Source of the DNA: Alkalisalibacterium limincola
GTDB taxonomy: Bacteria; Pseudomonadota; Gammaproteobacteria; Xanthomonadales; Xanthomonadaceae
Length of the DNA stretch: 64,000 nt
Direction of reading: 5' to 3'
NCBI RefSeq assembly: GCF_008017755.1
Contig: NZ_VRTS01000003.1
Span: forward strand, 248,001 to 312,000
Shown: in pieces, positions 60,447 to 64,000 of the stretch
How the letters are laid out: each line of letters opens with the position of its first letter
How positions within the stretch are numbered: the first letter of the stretch is position 1
Position numbers and translations under genes: made by a program
Notes under the pieces: model-generated
The model's input: only the letters and a program-made list of their open reading frames with translations
Told to the model about the DNA's origin: nothing
The model's database searches: none

Positions 60447-61595
60447 CTACTCCGTCCCCGTTTGTCCTGCGGGGCGGGCGGACAAGTGCCCCCCCATCGT
60501 TATGAGGCTCTTGCCCCGCGTGCGGCCCTGTTCCAGGAACTCGATGGCCTGGGGGACCTGGTCCAGGGGGAAGCGACGATCGATGACCGGGCGCACGGTG
60601 CCGGCTTCCAGCATTTCGCCCAGCACAGCCAGGTCGTCCTTGTTGGCGCTGGCGAAAAGCGTCACCTGGGTCTGGCTGGCGAAGGACGCGGTAAGCCGGG
60701 TGGCCAGCATGCGGCCCAGGGGACCGAACCACGGGTTGTTCTTCGGCCCGGTCACCATGACCAGGGTTCCCTCCGGCTGCAAGGCATCCCGCAATGCCGC
60801 GACCGGATGGTTGCCGACGTTGTCGATAACCAGGTCGTAGCGCGGGCCGCCGCGGGTGAAGTCCTCCTGCGCGTAATCGATGGTGTGGTCGGCGCCAAGC
60901 GAGCGCACCAGTTCCGTGTTGCGCGCACTGCTCACGCCGGTCACTTCGGCACCCATTGCCTTGGCGATCTGCACCGCAAAGGTGCCGACTCCGCCAGAGG
61001 CGCCATTGATCAGCACCTTCTGCCCGGGCTGCAGCTGGCCTGCATCGCGCAGCGCCTGAAGCGCGGTGATCGCGGCGATTGGAACGGCCGCGGCCTGTTC
61101 GAAATCGATGTTCTCGGGCATATGGACCACGGTGCGGCTTGCACGCACCACGACGTACTCGGCGAACGCGCCGTTGGCGGCACCGAACACCCGGTCCCCC
61201 GGCTTGAAGTCCTTGACGGCAGAACCCACTGCCTCGACCGTGCCCGCGAAATCAACACCGGCGCGCGGGTCCTGCGGTCGACCGACCCCCGACGACAAGC
61301 GCATCACGTAGGGCTTGCCGTGCAGGTAATGCCAGTCCAACGGATTCACGCCGGCCACATGTACACGCACCAGCAAGTCGTCCTCTGCCGGCACCGGCCG
61401 TGGCACGTTCTCGAGCAGCAGCGCCTCGATGCCCCCGTAGCAATGTACGCGGATCGCCTGCATCGAGTCACTGCCTTGCGGCAGTGCGGCAGGATGCGGG
61501 CAGGCCGCATCGCGACTGAGTGCCAGCGCGAACACGGTGCCCGCTGCAACCAGCACGCCGAGAAATCCCAACAACAGCTTGTTGCGACGACGCAT
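60447..61595 (-). CDS. Medium-chain (zinc-less) reductase, quinone-oxidoreductase type, with N-terminal membrane segment
   Basis: A predicted NADPH-dependent quinone or enone reductase. The ATG at 61595 has GGGGGAG six bases upstream. A hydrophobic segment (KLLLGFLGVLVAAGTVFALAL, residues 6-26) precedes the catalytic part. The catalytic part has AIRVHCYGGIEALLLENV, VRVHVAGVNPLDWHYL near residue 82, GVDFAGTVEAVGSAV near 113, the nucleotide loop INGASGGVGTFAVQIAKAMG near 190 and NTELVRSLGADHTIDY. The zinc-binding cysteines of alcohol dehydrogenases are absent. Membrane anchoring or export is rare for this normally cytosolic family. Confidence 0.8.
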   Translation of the reverse strand: MRRRNKLLLGFLGVLVAAGTVFALALSRDAACPHPAALPQGSDSMQAIRVHCYGGIEALLLENVPRPVPAEDDLLVRVHVAGVNPLDWHYLHGKPYVMRLSSGVGRPQDPRAGVDFAGTVEAVGSAVKDFKPGDRVFGAANGAFAEYVVVRASRTVVHMPENIDFEQAAAVPIAAITALQALRDAGQLQPGQKVLINGASGGVGTFAVQIAKAMGAEVTGVSSARNTELVRSLGADHTIDYAQEDFTRGGPRYDLVIDNVGNHPVAALRDALQPEGTLVMVTGPKNNPWFGPLGRMLATRLTASFASQTQVTLFASANKDDLAVLGEMLEAGTVRPVIDRRFPLDQVPQAIEFLEQGRTRGKSLITMGGHLSARPAGQTGTE

Positions 61596-61827
61596 GGCAA
61601 CTCCCCCGGGGACCGGACCCCTTGGGCACAAGGTGCGCCGCCGCCCGCGCGCCCACACGTGCCGATCGTCATTGCGCAGTCAAGGTTTCGACCAAGGTCG
61701 TCAGATTTATTAGTAGCCCTGTACAGAGGTCATGTTCGCGACCGGTTCGCCCAGCACTTGCTCGATACTCGTCTCCAGCTTCGGCTCACTTCGGCGAGGA
61801 ACAACCATTGAATCCAACCGGATCGGG

Positions 61828-63344
61828 TCAGTGGCGGGGTGTTCGGCTCCTCAGCGACCGAACGACCAGAATCGTGCGGAGGATGCCCCAAATGATCGCG
61901 ATCGAACCGATCGCCACGACGAGATAGCCGACATCCGGCGCGAAGAGGAGCATCCCCTGCAGGCGGATCTCGAACATATGCGGAAGAAGCACCAGTACGC
62001 CGACCGCAATCGTGGCGCTCGCCAGCAGGGGAAGCCCGACGTGCCAGCCCCACCGGATCCATGCCTTTCGGGGACGGCGATCGGGATGGCGGCGCCAGCG
62101 CCGGAGCAGGAAAATGGTCCGGGCCGCGGCGATGAGTTGCACGAAAAGCAGAGCCGCAAGCCCAATCACCGGGGCGATGAATATGGTTGGAGCCACCTCG
62201 GCGGGTTCCTGGCCCCTCAGTACCTTTTCCACAGCCTGCTTGAGCTGCTGGAAATTCGGACCCGAGGAATAGCTGTTCGCGTTGATCAGCACGACGTATC
62301 CCCAGCCTTCTTCGGGAAAGAGGGCGATGGTGCCGGTGAACCCCTCTCCGTCTCCGCCGTGGAAGACCCGCCTGGATGGATCCACATCCGCAATCAACCA
62401 TCCGAGCCCGTAGAAGACGCGGTCCTGAATCTGCACCTCGGGCTGGAACATCTCCTGGACGCCTTCGGCGGAAATGATGCGGGTGCCGTCGAGCGATCCG
62501 CCATTGAGCAGAACGCGGGCGAAGCGTCCCAGGTCCGCGGCGCTGGATACGAGCCCCCCGAGGGGAAGCACCCGCCGGCTGTAGGGTAGGTTCTCCACTG
62601 GCACGACCCTGCCGAAAAAATACTGATGCATGCCGGCCATCCCGTGCGCTTCGGCAGCCGGCACGGAGATGAAGCTTCGACCCATTCCAAGCGGAGCGAA
62701 AACCTCTTCCTCGACCAGCTCTTCGTAGGTGCGCCCGGAGACCGCCTCGAGGATTGCGCCCAGGACGGTGAAGTTGGAGTTGCTGTAGTGAAACTCCGTG
62801 CCGGGCTCCGCGACCAGATCCTCCTCCGCAAGCTCCCGTGTCGCCTCTGCCAGGGCTTCACGGGAGATGTCGGTGCTTCCGAACGAGAGACGGCCCGACA
62901 GGGTCGACAGTCCGCTGGTTTGGGACAGGAGGTGGCGCAAGGTGATATCTGCCGAGGCGTCCGGGTCGGCGACGCGAAACCAGGGCAGATACCGTTGGAC
63001 GGGGGCGTCCAGCTCCAGCTGTCCGGATTCGACCAGGCGCATGACCACCAGTGCGGTGACCGATTTGGTGATGGATGCAAGCGGAATCGGCGTTTGCGGG
63101 GTCACCTCGCCACCGTCCTCCGAGACGCGGCCATACCCCTTGGCGTGGACAACCCCCTCGACTCGCACGACGACGAGCGCGGCACCCGGGATGTCCAGCT
63201 TCTCCAGCTGTCGATGAGGTAGCGGTCCACGCGCGCCAACGCTTCAGGGTCCGGTACGCCCCGCGCAGCCAGGCAGACGGACGTTAGCGTCAGCAGGAGA
63301 CCAGTGGCGAGTACGACATGGAAGCGAAGCTGGGGAGGACGCAC
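61828..63344 (-). CDS. Serine hydrolase of the beta-lactamase/class C family with C-terminal membrane helices, frameshifted near 63217
   Basis: Penicillin-binding-protein-like esterase or peptidase of unknown substrate. GTG at 63344 has AAGGA eight bases upstream. A signal peptide (FHVVLATGLLLTLTSVCLAARG) is followed by DPEALARVDRYLI, then a one-base break, then QLEKLDIPGAALVVVRVEGV. The active-site Ser-Lys is in PLASITKSVTALVVM, the Tyr in FHYSNSNFTVLGAIL, and a GG-type third motif lies in FHGGDGEGFTGT. After about residue 370 there are three hydrophobic helices (IAPVIGLAALLFVQLIAA; LASATIAVGVLVLLP; LVVAIGSIAIIWGILR). This layout is common in CubicO-type hydrolases. The gene is one base short in total. 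Confidence 0.8.
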
Positions 63345-63417
63345 GGCGGGAATCCTTCGGTTCGCGTATCGAAAGCATAAACGCCGCGATTGCCCGTCTC
63401 CAGCGGCGAACTTGCGC

Positions 63418-63918
63418 CTAGCAGCGGCCCACCTCGATAAGCTTGTCGATGCAGGGCGTGAGCGAGCGCGACAACAGTCGCCAGTCACCCTCCTCCTTCA
63501 CCCAGGTACTCATGTATTTCAAGGGGCCCCAGCGGCCTACCGGTCGCAACGTGCCATCGATGTCCATCCGCCCCATCACGATGGCGACGTCTCCGTGGAA
63601 CAACACCTCGGTACCGGAAAGAGTGACGACCCTGGCGTCCCATGCCTGCAGTCCTGCGATCACCTGATCCTTGTTCTCGAACATTCCACCCGGTGTCAGC
63701 ACCCGAAAGTTGTCGAGTGCGACCCGGGAAACGAACGTTGGATCGCGATCGACGATCTGGGAATGCGCCAGTTCGGCATCGAGTCGCAGCAGGGTTTCGC
63801 GATCCGTGTCCCGCGTGGCGTCACCGTCCTCCTCGAATGTCATGACCGAGACGGTGGACGCGAACACCGTCGCCGACAGGAGGAGCGTGAACGGCCACTC
63901 GCCAATTTTCATCCTCAT
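63418..63918 (-). CDS. SnoaL-like/DUF4440 NTF2-fold protein, exported
   Basis: A 166-residue protein with a short signal segment (WPFTLLLSATVFASTVSV) and a nuclear-transport-factor-2-like fold. The family signature is DTDRETLLRLDAELAHSQIVDRD near residue 35, DNFRVLTPGG near 68 and HGDVAIVMGRMDIDG near 105, ending in the strands KYMSTWVKEEGDWRLLSRS. Such proteins are small ligand-binding or enzyme folds with many roles, so no specific function is claimed. The start at 63918 is uncertain (63912 is possible). It lies upstream of the serine hydrolase on the same strand, with 73 bases between. Confidence 0.72.
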   Translation of the reverse strand: MRMKIGEWPFTLLLSATVFASTVSVMTFEEDGDATRDTDRETLLRLDAELAHSQIVDRDPTFVSRVALDNFRVLTPGGMFENKDQVIAGLQAWDARVVTLSGTEVLFHGDVAIVMGRMDIDGTLRPVGRWGPLKYMSTWVKEEGDWRLLSRSLTPCIDKLIEVGRC

Positions 63919-63944
63919 GCTCGTTATCCCTACGCCACAGGGGG

Positions 63945-64000
63945 TCAACGCGGTTCGAGCCCCATCAGTTCCGGTGTCGCCAGCACGGTATTGAGATCAC
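63945..64000 (-). CDS. Possible C-terminal end of a gene continuing beyond the window
   Basis: On the minus strand a frame open to the window edge reads DLNTVLATPELMGLEPR and stops at 63945. It may be the end of an upstream gene. Seventeen residues are too few for a family call. Confidence 0.25.
   Translation of the reverse strand, partial: DLNTVLATPELMGLEPR

Noticed and set aside
61710-61808. Possible 32-residue small protein (minus strand, starts MVVPRRSEPKLE)
   Set aside because: Only a weak GGA precedes the ATG, and there is no recognisable feature; it could equally be noise between the reductase and hydrolase genes.

Overview
The window is high-GC DNA from a gammaproteobacterium, most likely of the Xanthomonadales (Lysobacterales). 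Four things support this. The gene order ndk-rlmN-pilF-rodZ-yfgM-bamB-der is typical of the group. guaB-guaA is followed by tadA. ppsR and ppsA are divergent. There are two CopL-like metal-binding proteins and the DUF1249, DUF1244 and DUF2721 families. The assignment is inferred from gene content only.

Layout. 1-2217 is the tail of a surface-polysaccharide cluster (methyltransferase end, asparagine synthetase). 2565-5931 holds two tandem paralogous secreted beta-propeller proteins with proline-rich linkers and a shared upstream box. 6052-10759 holds a phosphopantetheinyl transferase, a phosphoketolase/acetate kinase operon and a small lipoprotein. 10820-17221 is a decayed mobile island. It is bounded by inverted arrays of a GCGCCAACAAG-type repeat resembling Tn7-like transposon ends. 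It contains a TniQ-like gene, fragments of a metal-efflux locus, a lone adenylation-domain gene, and IS110 and IS21 remnants. 17451-23772 is a surface and secretion region: a ScyD/ScyE-like propeller, then a two-partner secretion pair followed by an L,D-transpeptidase-like gene. 24127-30214 carries a diguanylate cyclase, fabA-fabB, and an OLD-family nuclease overlapping a LOG-family protein. 30473-36957 is a copper/silver-type RND efflux operon with a CopL-like gene.

From 37000 the window is mainly core genome. It contains tRNA-Ala and tRNA-Glu, ppsR/ppsA, mscS, orn, guaBA-tadA, folD, the der-bamB-yfgM-rodZ-pilF-rlmN-ndk run, and a fatty-acid oxidation unit (TetR regulator, FadN-type multifunctional enzyme, thiolase). 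It ends with an oxidoreductase, a membrane serine hydrolase and a SnoaL-like protein.

Quality note. At least ten otherwise intact genes, including the normally essential tadA, carry frameshifts, and in every case the length arithmetic fits single missing bases. This points to uncorrected deletion errors in the assembly rather than mass pseudogenisation. These genes are listed over their full extent with the break noted. The most unusual structures are the repeat-bounded TniQ island, a two-copy nested palindrome family at 48499 and 58527, and a duplicated 159-bp noncoding block that may be an IS110 bridge-RNA region.
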